DNA of 64,000 nucleotides, from positions 44,831,638 through 44,895,637 of the forward strand of contig NC_133398.1 in assembly GCF_047511655.1 (NCBI RefSeq). Reading direction: 5' to 3'. This DNA is from Castor canadensis (lineage: Eukaryota; Chordata; Mammalia; Rodentia; Castoridae). Each line of letters opens with the position of its first letter. The stretch's first letter is position 1. This document shows positions 9,852 through 20,394 of this stretch, one piece after another. The notes beneath the pieces are model-generated. The model made no database searches and was not told the DNA's origin. It was given only the letters and a program-made list of their open reading frames with translations. The position numbers were made by a program, and so were the translations under genes.

Positions 9852-11735
9852 ACCTCTCCTGGACCAAGGTCAGTATGACTGAGTATCAAACCAGCAGGAG
9901 TTTCCCTAAGGTGAGTCTGTGAGCCTTCAGCGCCCTGCCAGGGAAAACCCCCTGTTGAAGACTAGCTGAAAGCAGACTTCCCTGTGCCGCTCACCCTGTC
10001 TCTCTCTCTGTGTCTTCCTGAGGGACTTTCAGTATCAGATCAACAGCTCCTAGCCAACTTTGGCCTCATGGTGATTCCAGCTCTAGGGGTGCTCTCTGCT
10101 CCCTCCCTGCAAGTCGAGACTGAGCCCAGGGTTGATTCGGGTACATCTTGTGCTATGTTGGAGGAGGCCTGTTTGGTTTCAGCACATGGTGTTCTTCTTT
10201 CCCCACCTGCCAATACCCCCTTCTGCCAGAGGCAGTGACAAGAGAGTGGAGAGTTTGTGTGGCTGGCAGTGTTCCAACACCACTTAGTAGAAAAGACCTG
10301 AAAGCACAGCTAATTGTTAATCTCCCTCATGTGTGTGTGTGTGTTATGTCTCTCAGCTCTGTTCCGCCTCCCTCACCTAGAATGTCAGGCCCCTTCTGTC
10401 CCTGCAAGAAATGGCAAACATACTTTTACTCACACACTCCTTCCCCAGTCCCACCACCTTGTTTGTCCACCTTCCCCTCCTTGTGTTTACTGGGACCCTA
10501 GCCCCCTATGGGAAGCTCTTATCATAGTTTCTTGAGTTACTCCCACACCTAGATTGTCATGCCCCTTGTTCCATACCAGTTCTGAGTTGGCTGCTGGGCA
10601 CCAGCTGAGGAAAGGGCACCACACAGAATCTCAGTCTGGGGGTGGACCCGGCAGAGATGAGGACTGATGTGGCCTCACACACCATACATATGCCCAAACC
10701 TCACACCCTGACACATCCCCCGCCACAGCTAAGACAGTCCATGGAATAGTCCCAGCTGGTGTCCAGAGTCGCCACCACTGCCACCAGCGGCATGGTGGTG
10801 ACCATGACCCACCGCCACTCCCCTGAAAAGAGATGAGAGGGGAAATGGGCACCCATGCATTCAGAGGAACAATGGGCTGCAGGGGCAGACCCGACAGGGA
10901 TGAGGAGTAACACAGGCTCCCGTGCCACACACATGCCCTAAACCCACCCCATACTGGGGGAGGAGGGGAAGCACTTGTGTGCATGGGGATGCTGGCCCAC
11001 CCCACTGAGCTCCCTGGGCATGGCAGTGCCACCGATATAGCTACAGTAATCTGTGGGAAGGGCTTAGCTCATGTCCAGAGTCGCCACCTCCACCACCAGC
11101 TGCATGGTGATGAACTGAGACCCACTGCCACTCACCCATAAAGGGAAGAAGGGTGAAACAAACACGTGAGGGAGGGCAGTGCCCAATCCCACATTGTGCC
11201 CAAGCCCAACCAACCCAGCCCTTAGAGCCAATTTTTATCCCAAAGTTACAGTCCCCAGGAAGCACTAATATAATCTTCCCAGAACAGCGGAAAAAAAAAA
11301 AAAAAAGGCATTGCCATGCTCTCCAGACCTCTCATTTAAAACTTCCTACACTTTAGGCCTCAGTATAAAAAAATTTCCTCCAAATATTTACACTAGTCAT
11401 CCCTTTGTGGCACTGTGATTTCCCTGGGACTCCCTATAAGTACCCTTCTCTAACTTTACAGGCAGTTCTCCAGGTGATGCATCCCTTTGTTAAAGAGATA
11501 GCCTTCCATTTGGTTGCCTGCTTTTGGTAAGATAAGGCTAAAAGTCAGGATCCTAGAGGTTTTCATTGCATTGGTAGGGTGGTCCAGTCCAATCGGTCAA
11601 TACATTTCCTTTGGTACTGGCCACGGACAGCAGAAGGAAATCACAAGACAGGGACGCCTGCTCTTGTCAGATCAATCCCCAGTCAGGACACTGACAAATG
11701 GGGAACTGGCCCAGTCTTTTTTGTTATCCTTTTAG
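9852..11735 (+). other. Long untranslated leader of provirus 1
   Basis: About 1.9 kb lies between primer site and gag, longer than in simple gammaretroviruses. Candidate splice donors are AAGGTCAGT near 9868 and AAGGTGAGT near 9909. The 10.63-11.17 kb part contains two related copies of a GC-rich unit (GTCCAGAGTCGCCACC occurs at 10761 and 11073), whereas provirus 2 has one. An A-run lies at about 11290. Open readings here are short and show no retroviral domain. Confidence 0.6.
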
Positions 11736-12985
11736 ATGGGACCTGACCCCTCTAGTCTTCCAGCCTCAGTACCTAAGCAATCTCCACTGGCCTGTCTACT
11801 GGAATGTTGAAAGGAACTTGACCCTAATAATCTCAAGAATAAAACCCTTATCTTTCTTTGTTCTGAGGCCTAGCCTCAGTGACCAAGAGAAGTAGCCTTC
11901 AGAGGGCTCCTTAAATTATAATACCATACTCCAATTAGGCCTTTTCTGTAAAAGGGAGGAAAAATGGACTGAGTTCCCCTATATACAGCTTTTCTTTTAT
12001 CTCCAGGACCACCCAAAATGGCTCCATAATTGCTATCTAGGTACTCAAACACTGGCTGTTCTTTGTAAGCCACAGGGTAAACATGGGGAAGGAGGACCAA
12101 AAAAAGTCCCTTACTAGTGACAAGGCCCCCATCCCTATTGCTCCCTCTATTGCTCCACCCTCTGCCCCACCTTCTGAGCCACCCAAATATTTGGGACCTC
12201 CTAATGAATGTTTCCCCCTTCAACAGGCAGTGGCAGGAAGAGAGTGAGTCCATGTCCCCTTCCGGTTATCAGATCTAAGGGAAATTAAAAAGGATCTGGG
12301 TAGCTATATTCACATCCTAGACCAATATATCCAGACCTTTATTTCTGTGGTCCAAACCTTTAAATTGGGATGAAAGGATATTGTGCTCCTCCTGGACCAG
12401 ACTCTTTCCTCATTAAAAAGCAATGGGTCCTGGCCCAGGCCATTCAAGTTGGAGACAATTTCCATCTACAATGAGCCCCAATACCCGTGGCATCTGGAAA
12501 AGTGGAATTAAGACACTATCCAAAAGCATACCATAGTGAACCCAGAGCCACACATGGGAGAGGTTCTCCTCAAAGATAAATTTCTAACTCAGTCCCAGAT
12601 ATCTGTAGAAAACTCCAACAGTCTGCAGCTGAAGGAGAAAAGTTATTGGACCAGCTAATGCAACTAGCCCTGTCTGTGTACTAAAACCAGGACCTCACTA
12701 AAAATAGAGAAAAGAATAAAAAACATCATGATCTAATTGCAGCTCTCAGGGAGTGCCCCACCCAATGGAGGCCTACACCCTGAGCTTGCTGCCATTATGG
12801 AGAGGAGGGGTGCTTCTGCAGGGAATCCCCAAAAGGGGGACAACCTAGAAGACAGTCCCAGCTGCCACCAGGCCCTTACCCTTCTGCAAAAGTAAGCATT
12901 GGAGGTCTAAGTGCCCCTGTCTCCAGATGAAAGGCAGGGTGCCACCTCCTATGGATTGGTGGGTCCCAGGGCCTCCTGTGCAGGC
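11736..12985 (+). pseudogene. gag: gag remnant, provirus 1
   Basis: The frame opens at ATGGGACC (11736), at the place where provirus 2 also starts gag (18582), so the encoded matrix would begin Met-Gly as expected for a myristoylated Gag. Stops and shifts occur from the start. About 0.2 kb of the capsid region present in provirus 2 (about 19352-19565) is missing near 12500. In nucleocapsid, a CCHC-type stretch lies near 12785-12830, and a second degenerate one near 12890 keeps its second Cys, His and last Cys (PFCKSKHWRSKC) but has lost the first Cys. Confidence 0.75.
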
Positions 12986-12999
12986 TCCACTTCTTAACA

Positions 13000-13489
13000 T
13001 CAGTGTTGAGGAGACTCAAGTAGCCATAATAGTATAGAAGCGAAAGGTCATCTTCCTTCTAGACAGTGTAGCCCATTTCTCTGTCTTACCATTTTCTCCT
13101 GGTCCCTGGTCCAATAACAAGGTTATCCTTTGGGGCATATCTGGCCAGCCCCTAGAGCACTATTCTACCTGGCCTCTAGCCTGCTCTTGGGGAGACCTCC
13201 ACTTCTGTGACTCTTTTCCCATAGTCCCAGAGACTCCAGTGCCCCTGTTGGGATGGGATTTACTCTACTCCCACCCCCTCCAGGACTCTCTGTTGCCCCT
13301 TTCTTCAGGAACAAGTAGATCCCACAGTGTGGACTAATGGAATGACTGTAGGGCAAGCAAAAGTGGCCCTCCCAATTCAAATAAAACTCAAAGATCCCTC
13401 ACAGTTTCCACATCAAAAGCAGTATCCCCTCAAGCCTGAGGGACCATGAGGCCTCTTATCTATCATAAATTCCTTTAAAAAACAAGAGC
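13000..13489 (+). pseudogene. pro-pol: pro and N-terminal pol remnant, provirus 1
   Basis: The aspartic-protease active-site region is at about 13055-13085 and reads LLDSVAHFSVL, where the family has Asp-Thr/Ser-Gly; the glycine is now Val. The N-terminal part of reverse transcriptase follows (EQVDPTVWTNGMTVGQAK) and stops abruptly at 13482-13490, where the sequence changes to env. Several stops occur, including a TGA near 13446. Confidence 0.75.
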
Positions 13490-13715
13490 TAGCCAATTCG
13501 TGGTCCTTCTGGAATAGCATATGGAGCTGGGCTCTGGCTGGCCCCCCTTTTTGCTTCTTCTAATATTCCTATTTGGGCCTTGTATAATAAATGCTGTCTC
13601 CAGATTTATATCTAAACAGGTCTAATGGATCAAATTTCAGCTCTTAGTCAAGGAATACTCACCTCTGCCTAAATGTGAGCCCTCCATCCAGTTCTATCAG
13701 GGGTCTCTGGAGACT
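13482..13715 (+). pseudogene. env: env membrane-anchor remnant, provirus 1
   Basis: From the junction at 13482-13490 the text matches provirus 2 from 24982 on. It covers the Trp-rich membrane-proximal stretch, the transmembrane helix and the start of the cytoplasmic tail, with stops. Surface subunit, cleavage site and fusion peptide are absent. Confidence 0.75.
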
Positions 13716-13834
13716 ATGCAAGTCAACCCCTGAGACAAGTACCACCACACCTATCCCACATCACCCCATTGTCAGCAAGAATCAGCTAGATGAATCATCA
13801 CCCCTCTCCCCAACAGCAGTTGGGTACTTATATC

Positions 13835-13843
13835 AAAGAGGGG
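13835..13843 (+). promoter_or_regulatory. Polypurine tract of provirus 1
   Basis: AAAGAGGGG directly precedes the 3' LTR, in the position where plus-strand DNA synthesis is primed. The matching place in provirus 2 has lost this tract. Confidence 0.65.
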
Positions 13844-14304
13844 ACTTGGGTCTGGAAACCTGAAGGACAGATGAGTGAGTCAGTATCCCATCCCTAATGG
13901 AGAGTACTATGAACCCTGAACCCTGAGGAGGACATACATGGTCTCATAAGTCTGTTTTGTGGCTAATAGATAGGATGATCTCAAGTTTGTTTTCCCCTCA
14001 ATAACGGGCAAACAGACCAGCTCATTGAAGAAAGCCCATGCACACAAATCCATGGCCAATGGAAAAAACCCACCTAACCCTTACACTAACCCAGAGTTAA
14101 AGCATCGATAAAAAGCCCCAGCCTTCACCTCAGCAGGAGCCACCAGTTTCCAGGCTTCACTGCACTGCTCTAGATACAGCTCTTTCTTTCTCTAATAAAT
14201 CCTACTTTGTGTGTTGACCTGGCTGCCTCATGAGTCAATCTGCTGCCTCATGAGCCAATTCTTTGGCCCGTGAAGTCAAGAACTCTCAACACAGGCCCAC
14301 AACA
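13844..14304 (+). repeat. 3' LTR of provirus 1
   Basis: It aligns with 9356-9828 (TTGGGTCTGGAAACCTGAAG to GGCCCACAACA). AATAAA is at 14194-14199. The first two bases are changed from TG. Confidence 0.88.
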
Positions 14305-14308
14305 TTTC

Positions 14309-14355
14309 CCTAGCAAATACAAGGTCCTGAGTCCAAATGTCAGTACTGTCAAAAG
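14309..14355 (+). repeat. Composite SINE, right part, after provirus 1
   Basis: CCTAGCAAATACAAGGTCCT then GAGTCCAAATGTCAGTACTG is the missing 3' half of the ID unit that stops at 9351. Together they show the empty target site. Confidence 0.75.
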
Positions 14356-15545
14356 AATCAGATAATTTGTAAATTGTGTATACTTTAGGGATAAAGGGAA
14401 ATGGATTAGAGAACAAAAAAGGAGGCACCAGAATGTTGTGGAATGATTTTTATGAAGAGCAGACCTCAATCTGCTTTCAATGTTTTCCCACTCTGCAACC
14501 GATTCTTCACATTGATAACAGAACGATCCTTCCAAAATTCCATCTGATGGTCAGTTCTGCCTAATGGCTCCTCTCCATTACTTATGGAACTAAAATCTTA
14601 GAAATGCAGTCTCCATTCATCCCTTGACCTTGCTCTCCACAGGTCTACCTGGTACATATCACTTTTGTCCCATTTCTCACACCCCTCTTTTGCTTGTCCA
14701 TTCCCCAGCTGTGCTACTTCACAAGACCTGTGCTTTTCCATTTTTGTATTTCAGTGCCTAGCAGGCTTCTGGGTACAGGGCATGCATCCAATAAGTATGA
14801 CTTGAGTGAGAATAATAAGTATAATAAACATTTTCTTTTTCCTCTCCAAAAAGAAAAGTTTCTTGCAAATTGAGGAATTTTTTTATGTAATCAGAGACTT
14901 TTTTTCCAGAAAGTCTGTTGAAATTGAGCTGAAGCACAACTTAGCTCGAAAATATCATAGATCTTAGACAATGACTTTCAATCTTTTCGTAGTAATCATT
15001 TCCTATCCTTTTCTGTCTCTGCATTTTTGCCTCACTATCTCATCTCTTCTGAATTGCTCTTTTTAATTAATTAGTTGATAAATTGCTAAGCACTTTTCAT
15101 CAGACCAATTAAGACAATGGTAAATATACATTTGTGGAGTGTGGCATGCAAGAAATCTGATCCAGTATTTAGACAATTGTTCCTGAACTCAGAGTTGGCT
15201 GGAAATGGCACCTTCTGGCATTTGCTTGTGGGTGGGGAATGTGGAATGCTTTGAAAGCCAAATGGGTTCCTCAAGTTTTAAAATGCCCTTAAGGCTAAAC
15301 ACTCATTGTCTGAAAACACCATTGTTTGTTTTTTCTCTTTTCTATTCTTTGGAGCCTGAATCTACAAAAACACACCCAGCATTCTGTTTCATGTACCTCT
15401 CCTAAGAGGCTTCTAGAGACATAAGTGGTACAGAAATCTCTTTATTTTGCTTATTCAGAATGTACAGAACAAATGGGGGAAAAGTCATATTTCATGATCA
15501 TACTGAATCCTATACTTCTGTTTGTCATTGTAGGCAAGTAGAATT
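14356..15545. other. Intergenic, no gene seen
   Basis: About 14540-14790 has wording suggestive of an old L2-type or similar repeat (CTCTTTTGCTTGTCCATTCC), at low certainty. The rest is unrecognised AT-rich sequence with only short open readings. Confidence 0.4.
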
Positions 15546-15549
15546 GTTG

Positions 15550-15775
15550 GGTCCTGGAGTGAGACTTCTGAGGCTTATATCCTCCTTTTTCCACTTCCTG
15601 GCTGTGTGACCTTAAACAAGGTATTTAACTTCTCTGTGCTACCTTAATGTTCTCATCTATTTAATAGAAATAAGAATGCAGCCTATGTCATAGGGTTGCT
15701 TAAAGACTTAAGTGACTTAATAAATGCAGAATGCTTAGATGTGTAACTAGCAGAGTTGGTGCACAGTAATGTTGT
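15550..15775 (+). repeat. MIR SINE
   Basis: Clear MIR wording: CTTCCTGGCTGTGTGACCTT, ACAAGGTATTTAACTTCTCT and GGGTTGCTTAAAGACTTAAG. Ancient insertion. Confidence 0.8.
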
Positions 15776-16490
15776 TTTGCAATTATTATTATTATATAAT
15801 CATTGTCATCATCAAACAATTAAATGGAGACTTCCTATATTTGATAATTAAGCCACAGTAATTCTACATGCATGATTCTAGGTGATACTCCCTCAGTAGC
15901 AAGATTATTTTATTTATCAGAACCTATCTATCACTCATGGCACAGAGCAGAGCATTGCTTTAGGTGAAAGTCATTCTAGGAAGGACAGAGTGAATGCATG
16001 TGAGGCACTATCCAGAGAACTCATCCAGTTTTTCACTGCAACTCCACTAACACTGTTAAACCACATCAATTCTCATCCTGAGTAAGTCACCACCTTCCTT
16101 CTTGTCTCCGTGATTTCACCCACTTGCCACCCCTTCCCCCCCTTGACAAATCTTTTTTTTCCACAGAAGACAAGTGATCTTTTTAATATAAAACTTTGAT
16201 CTCTTCACTCACTAATTTTAAAAAATCTGCAGTGACAACCTTTGACAGAAGATACACTGCACAATCCATGGAGAAGTATGCGGGCCTTAGGGATCTGATC
16301 CCAGGCTTTTTTTCTCATTACTCACTCATGTGCAGCCCTGGTGAACTTTTGTACTTTCCTCCAACCCTCCTTACTTCTATCATTGCACCTATGCTCATGT
16401 TTCCTGGTATCCAAGTTTCACCTGGATGAACTTCACTTGTCACAGAATTCACCTTAGGTAAGTGTCATGTTCTTCCAGACCACTGCCCAC
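15776..16490. other. Intergenic, no gene seen
   Basis: A short ATT repeat is near 15783-15795. About 16080-16450 may be an old L2-type end (GTGATTTCACCCACTTGCC), at low certainty. No coding signal. Confidence 0.35.
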
Positions 16491-16499
16491 ATTTTGGAT

Positions 16500-16542
16500 T
16501 TAGAGCATTCTATTCTTTAAGCTCCATGATCCAGGGACCTTG
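16500..16542 (+). repeat. Old MIR-type repeat, left part, split by provirus 2
   Basis: AGCTCCATGATCCAGGGACCTTG breaks off at the LTR. It continues at 25823 with CTTGTCTGAACTG then GAGTGCCTGGCACGTAATG. Joined in mind, this is the 3' end of a MIR-class repeat. Confidence 0.6.
16539..16542 (+). repeat. Target-site duplication (left), provirus 2
   Basis: CTTG, repeated exactly at 25823-25826. A 4-bp duplication is typical of gamma-type retroviral integrases. Confidence 0.8.
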
Positions 16543-17038
16543 TGTTGGGTCTGGATACCTAAGGCAGATGAGTGAGTATCCCATCCCCCCCTCCCCCCAG
16601 AGAGTAATAGCACTCCTGCATCCTGAGGAGATGGAGGCCTATATTTCTGTATCCTAAAGAAGAGATACAGACTCTGATTGATCTGCCACAGGGCTGATGA
16701 GCAAAATGCTCTCAAGATTGTTCCCTTCCCCCAATAAATGTGCTAATTATACCAGTTCACCTAAGAAAACCCATGAAATGCACAGCCAATGAGAACCCCC
16801 CCAACCCAGAGTTAAAACATCCATTAAAAACCCCAGCCTTTATCTGAGCAGGGAGTTACCGATTTCCAGGCTCCACTGCACTTCTCTAGGTGTAGCCTTT
16901 CCTTTTTCTCTAATAAATCCCACTTTTTATATACCAGCTTTGACTCATCATTCAGCTGCCTCATGAGCCAGTTCCCTGGCCTTTGAAGGCAAGGACCCTC
17001 GACACCAGCCTGCAACACTTCAACACCAGCACATAACG
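16543..17038 (+). repeat. 5' LTR of provirus 2
   Basis: It starts TGTTGGGTCTGGATACC and ends GCACATAACG, where the 3' LTR has ATCA. A TATA-like CATTAAAAACC is near 16832 and AATAAA is at 16912-16917. A C-run near 16584-16600 is expanded compared with the 3' LTR. Confidence 0.9.
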
Positions 17039-17040
17039 TT

Positions 17041-17059
17041 TGGCAACACACGAAGGGAC
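17041..17059 (+). promoter_or_regulatory. Primer-binding site, arginine-tRNA type
   Basis: TGGCAACACACGAAGGGAC lies two bases after the LTR. Against the complement of a mammalian tRNA-Arg 3' end (TGGCGACCACGAAGGGAC) it shows one substitution and one inserted base. This would have primed minus-strand synthesis. Confidence 0.75.
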
Positions 17060-17181
17060 ATTTCTTCTGAACCAAGGTCAGTACAGGTTGTGCCAAACTG
17101 GAAAGAGCTGCCTAGGAAGTGACCATGATTGTCCAGCACTCCAGTGGAGTCTATTTTCCGGGAGAGCCCCCCACCCCACCA

Positions 17182-17233
<52 letters not shown>

Positions 17234-18581
17234 GCTCTCATTAAGGGGGGTTTCTCCCTGAGGAAGATCTCCAAGCCCATTACAGCTGTAAGGCAGGCAA
17301 CCCGAGAGAACTTGGGGGCTGGCTGGGGGCTTATACCACACTGCCAATGCTATGTGGGTGGAGCCAGACTTCAGTACACCACGGCTTTTTTTCCTCAAAC
17401 TCTCTCTCTTTCATGATCTGACCCACTTAGAAGGAGGTCTGAAAACAGCAAGTGGAAAGGAAAGTTTCTCTTCAAGCTATGAGGGTGCTCTGGCCGGGGC
17501 ACTCCCCGATGTCACCTGAAGACTGGAGATGCAACTTCCTGACCCTCCCTGAGGCTCCAAAGGTGGCTAAGTCTCAAACCCCTCCAGCCACGTCCAAGGC
17601 AAACAGACAATCAGATCTCTTACACTTCCTCCACAGTTCCTATGGTCTGAGAGTGAACATCACCCCTCGCTTCCAGTGCTCCAGTACTGCCCTTGGGTAA
17701 AACCTTCTAAAGCTACTTCCACAACTAGTTTGTCAGGCCTCTTGGTCCAAAGCAACTTTAAATCAGTTGCTGGGCACCAGCAGAGGCAGAGGCACTTGCC
17801 AAAAAAACTACAGCCGCAGCCCTCATGCCCTAACTCCACCCCCACAAGGGGAGGAGGGAAAACAAACAGGCGTGCTCGTGCATAGGAATGCCAGCCCCTG
17901 AGCACAACAGGAATGCCTGCCATAGCTAAGAGAATCCATGGAGAGGGCCCAACATACATCCAAAGCCACCAGCCACACAAGGTGGCAACTGTGACCTGCT
18001 GCCACTCCTCCTAAAAGCGATGGGTGGGAGGGCAATGGGCTGCAGGATGGGGTCACTCATCCTGGGTGTAGGAAGGGGCAGTGGTGCTTTGCTCAAGCCT
18101 GGTTCCCAGTCCCACCTTATGCCTTGGGCCTGGCCAACCCAGACCTTGTAAGCTAATTGTTATCTTAAGGTTATAGTCCCAGAAACAGCAAAATGGGCAT
18201 TACTGTGGTCTCTAAACTTCCGATTTAAAATTTCCAATACTTTTGGCCTCAGCATAAAAATTTTTCCTTCTAAATATTAGCACTAGTCATCCCTTGTGGT
18301 ACTGTTATTGCCCTGGGACGTCCTCTGAATGCCCTTCTCTAACTTTACAGATGATGTATTTCTTTGTTAAAAAGGTAGCCTTTATTAAAGAGGCTGCTTG
18401 CTGTTAGCTAAAAGGCAAAATCCTAGAGCTTTTCTCACTGCATCAGTCAGGTGGCCTAATCCAACCAGTTCACTTTCCTCAATCACTTGACAGGGATGCC
18501 TGGCCTCATTAATAAGGTAATTCCCAGTCAGGATGCTGACAAGAAGGGAATTGACCCAGTTTGTTGTTGTTGTCTTTCTAG
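17060..18581 (+). other. Long untranslated leader of provirus 2
   Basis: About 1.5 kb. CAAGGTCAGT near 17073 is a candidate splice donor for the env message. A (CT)n tract occupies about 17186-17238. The 17.77-18.03 kb part matches one unit of the duplicated GC-rich block of provirus 1. The short open readings here lack retroviral domains. Confidence 0.6.
17186..17238 (+). repeat. (CT)n microsatellite
   Basis: Nearly pure CT repeat with a few TTT interruptions and one CTCG, inside the proviral leader and absent from provirus 1. It arose after insertion or within this lineage. Confidence 0.9.
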
Positions 18582-20105
18582 ATGGGACCTGCCCCTTCCA
18601 GTCTTCTGGCCTCAGTATCCAAGCAGTCCCACTGGCCTGGCTACTGAAACATTGGAAGGACCTTGACCCTAACCTCAAAAAAAAAAAAAAATCCCTCATC
18701 TTTCTTTGTACTGAGGCTTGGCCTCAGTATCCCTTAGATGACCAGGAGAAGTGGCCTTCACAAGTTTCCTTAAATTACAATACAATACTCTAATTAGACC
18801 TTTTCTGTAAAAGGGAAAAAAAGCAGATTGATGTACCCTACATACAACTTTTCCTTCATCTCCAAGACCACCCACAATGGCTCCATAATTGCTATTTGGA
18901 TACCCAAACTCTGGCCATTCTTTGTAAGCCACAGGATAAACATAGTGAAGGAGGACCAGAAAAGCCCCTTGACAAGGCTCCCACCCATACTGTTCCACCC
19001 TCTGCCCTACCTTCTAAGCCACCCCAATTTTCAGAACCTCCTAATGGGTGCTTCCCCCTTCAACAGGCAATGGTAGGGAGAGGACAAGTCTTATTTCCCC
19101 TTCCAGTTATCAGATCTAAGAGAGATTTAAAAAGACCTGGGCAGCTATACTGATGGCCCAGACCAATACATCCAAGCCTTTATCTTTGTGATCCAAACTT
19201 TTGAATTGGCATGGAAGGATATTATGCTTCTATTAGACTAAACTCTTTCCTCATTAGAAAAGCAACAGGTTCTGGCCTATGCTGCTCAGGTTGGAAATGA
19301 TTACCATTTACAATGACCCCCAATACCCATGGCACCTGAAAATGAGGAAATAAATGTGCCTATACCTACAGGGGCACAGGCAGTCCCCTTGGCAGATCCA
19401 CACTAGAATCAAAATGGTGAGGAAGATGAGTGGCATCGACACCACTTCATCAATTTCATAGTGGAAGGGCTGAAAAGGGCCAAAGTCGAACCTCTAAACT
19501 ATTCCCAGGTGATTGTAGTACAGCAAGGCCCTGAAGAAAACCCCTTTACCTTTCTGCAGCATCTTAAGGATGCTATCAGAAAGCATACCACAGTGGACCC
19601 AGAGTCACAAGTGGGGGAGGTTCTCCTCAAAGATAAATTTCTAACACAGTCAGCCCCAGATATTCATAGAAAACTCCAAAAGTCTGTGGCTGAAGGAGAA
19701 AAATTATTGGACCAACTAATGCAGGTAGCCATGTCTGTATACTATAACCAGGACATTACTAAAGGAGAGAAAAAGACAAAAAATGTCATGACCTCATTGC
19801 AGCTCTCAGGGAGGGCCCCACCAGACTGGGACATTACTAAAAGAAGAGAAAAAGACAAAAAAAATCACCATGACCTCATTGCAGCTCTCAGGGAGGGCCC
19901 CACTGGACTGGGGCCTACATCCTGAACTTGCTACCATTGTGGACAGGAGGGGCACTACTGCAGAGAATGCCCAAAAGGGGGACAGCCCAGGAGACAGCCC
20001 CACCCCCCTCTGGGACCCTGCCCTCTCATCAAGGGTAACCACTGGAGGTCTAAGTGCCCCTGTCTCCAGATGGAGGGCGGGGTACCACCTCCTATGGATT
20101 GATGG
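18582..20105 (+). pseudogene. gag: gag, provirus 2 (broken)
   Basis: Gag would be the capsid precursor. It opens at ATGGGACC (18582, Met-Gly). Matrix-type text WPQYPLDDQEKWP lies at about 18720-18760, but a 15-base A-run at 18677-18691 shifts the frame before it. The best-kept part is 19458-19925: the C-terminal capsid domain with the major homology region around VVQQGPEENPFTFLQHLKDA, then a Lys/Glu-rich linker containing a 78-base tandem duplication. Nucleocapsid follows in another frame with one good CCHC zinc knuckle (CYHCGQEGHYCREC, 19929-19970) and a second, degenerate one near 20020-20060 in which the second Cys is Ile. Confidence 0.85.
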
Positions 20106-20394
20106 GTTCCGGGGCCTCCTGTGCAGGCTGCATTTCTTAACATCCATGTTGAGGAGCCTTAGGTAACTATAATGGTAGAGAAGCTAGAGGTCATTTTCCT
20201 GCTAGACAATGGAACCCATTTCTCTGTCTTACCTTTCTCTCCCAGTCCCCGGTCCATTGACAAAGTTATTATTCAGGGCATATTTGGCCAGCCCCTAGAG
20301 CACTATTTTACCCAGCTTCTGGCTGCTCTTGAGGAGACCTCCTCTTCCTTCATTCTTTTCTCATTGTTCCTGAAACTCCAGTGACTCTGCTGGG
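20106..20394 (+). pseudogene. pro: pro, aspartic protease, provirus 2 (altered active site)
   Basis: Read from about 20172, this region gives the retropepsin core VEKLEVIFLLDNGTHFSVLP followed by IIQGIFGQPLEHYF. The catalytic triplet is Asp-Asn-Gly where the family has Asp-Thr-Gly or Asp-Ser-Gly. The frame closes at 20384 just before the reverse-transcriptase frame opens. It lies between gag and pol as expected, and matches 13.0-13.25 kb of provirus 1. Confidence 0.75.

Larger units (their letters stand above)
9356..14304 (+). mobile_element. Endogenous retrovirus, class I type, provirus 1 (deleted)
   Basis: A 4.95-kb provirus: LTR 9356-9828, a degenerate primer site, long leader, gag remnant, protease and N-terminal reverse-transcriptase remnant, then a direct jump to the env membrane-anchor region, a polypurine tract and LTR 13844-14304. 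All reading frames are broken, so it codes for nothing intact. It shares order and sequence with provirus 2 but is independently inserted, in a different target. It interrupts a composite SINE. Confidence 0.9.

Noticed and set aside
9981-11032. Open readings in the leader of provirus 1 as accessory genes
   Set aside because: Short, overlapping in several frames and without matching readings in provirus 2.
17078-17416. Several overlapping open readings around the (CT)n tract
   Set aside because: They are Ser/Leu or Arg/Glu repeats produced by the microsatellite in different frames.
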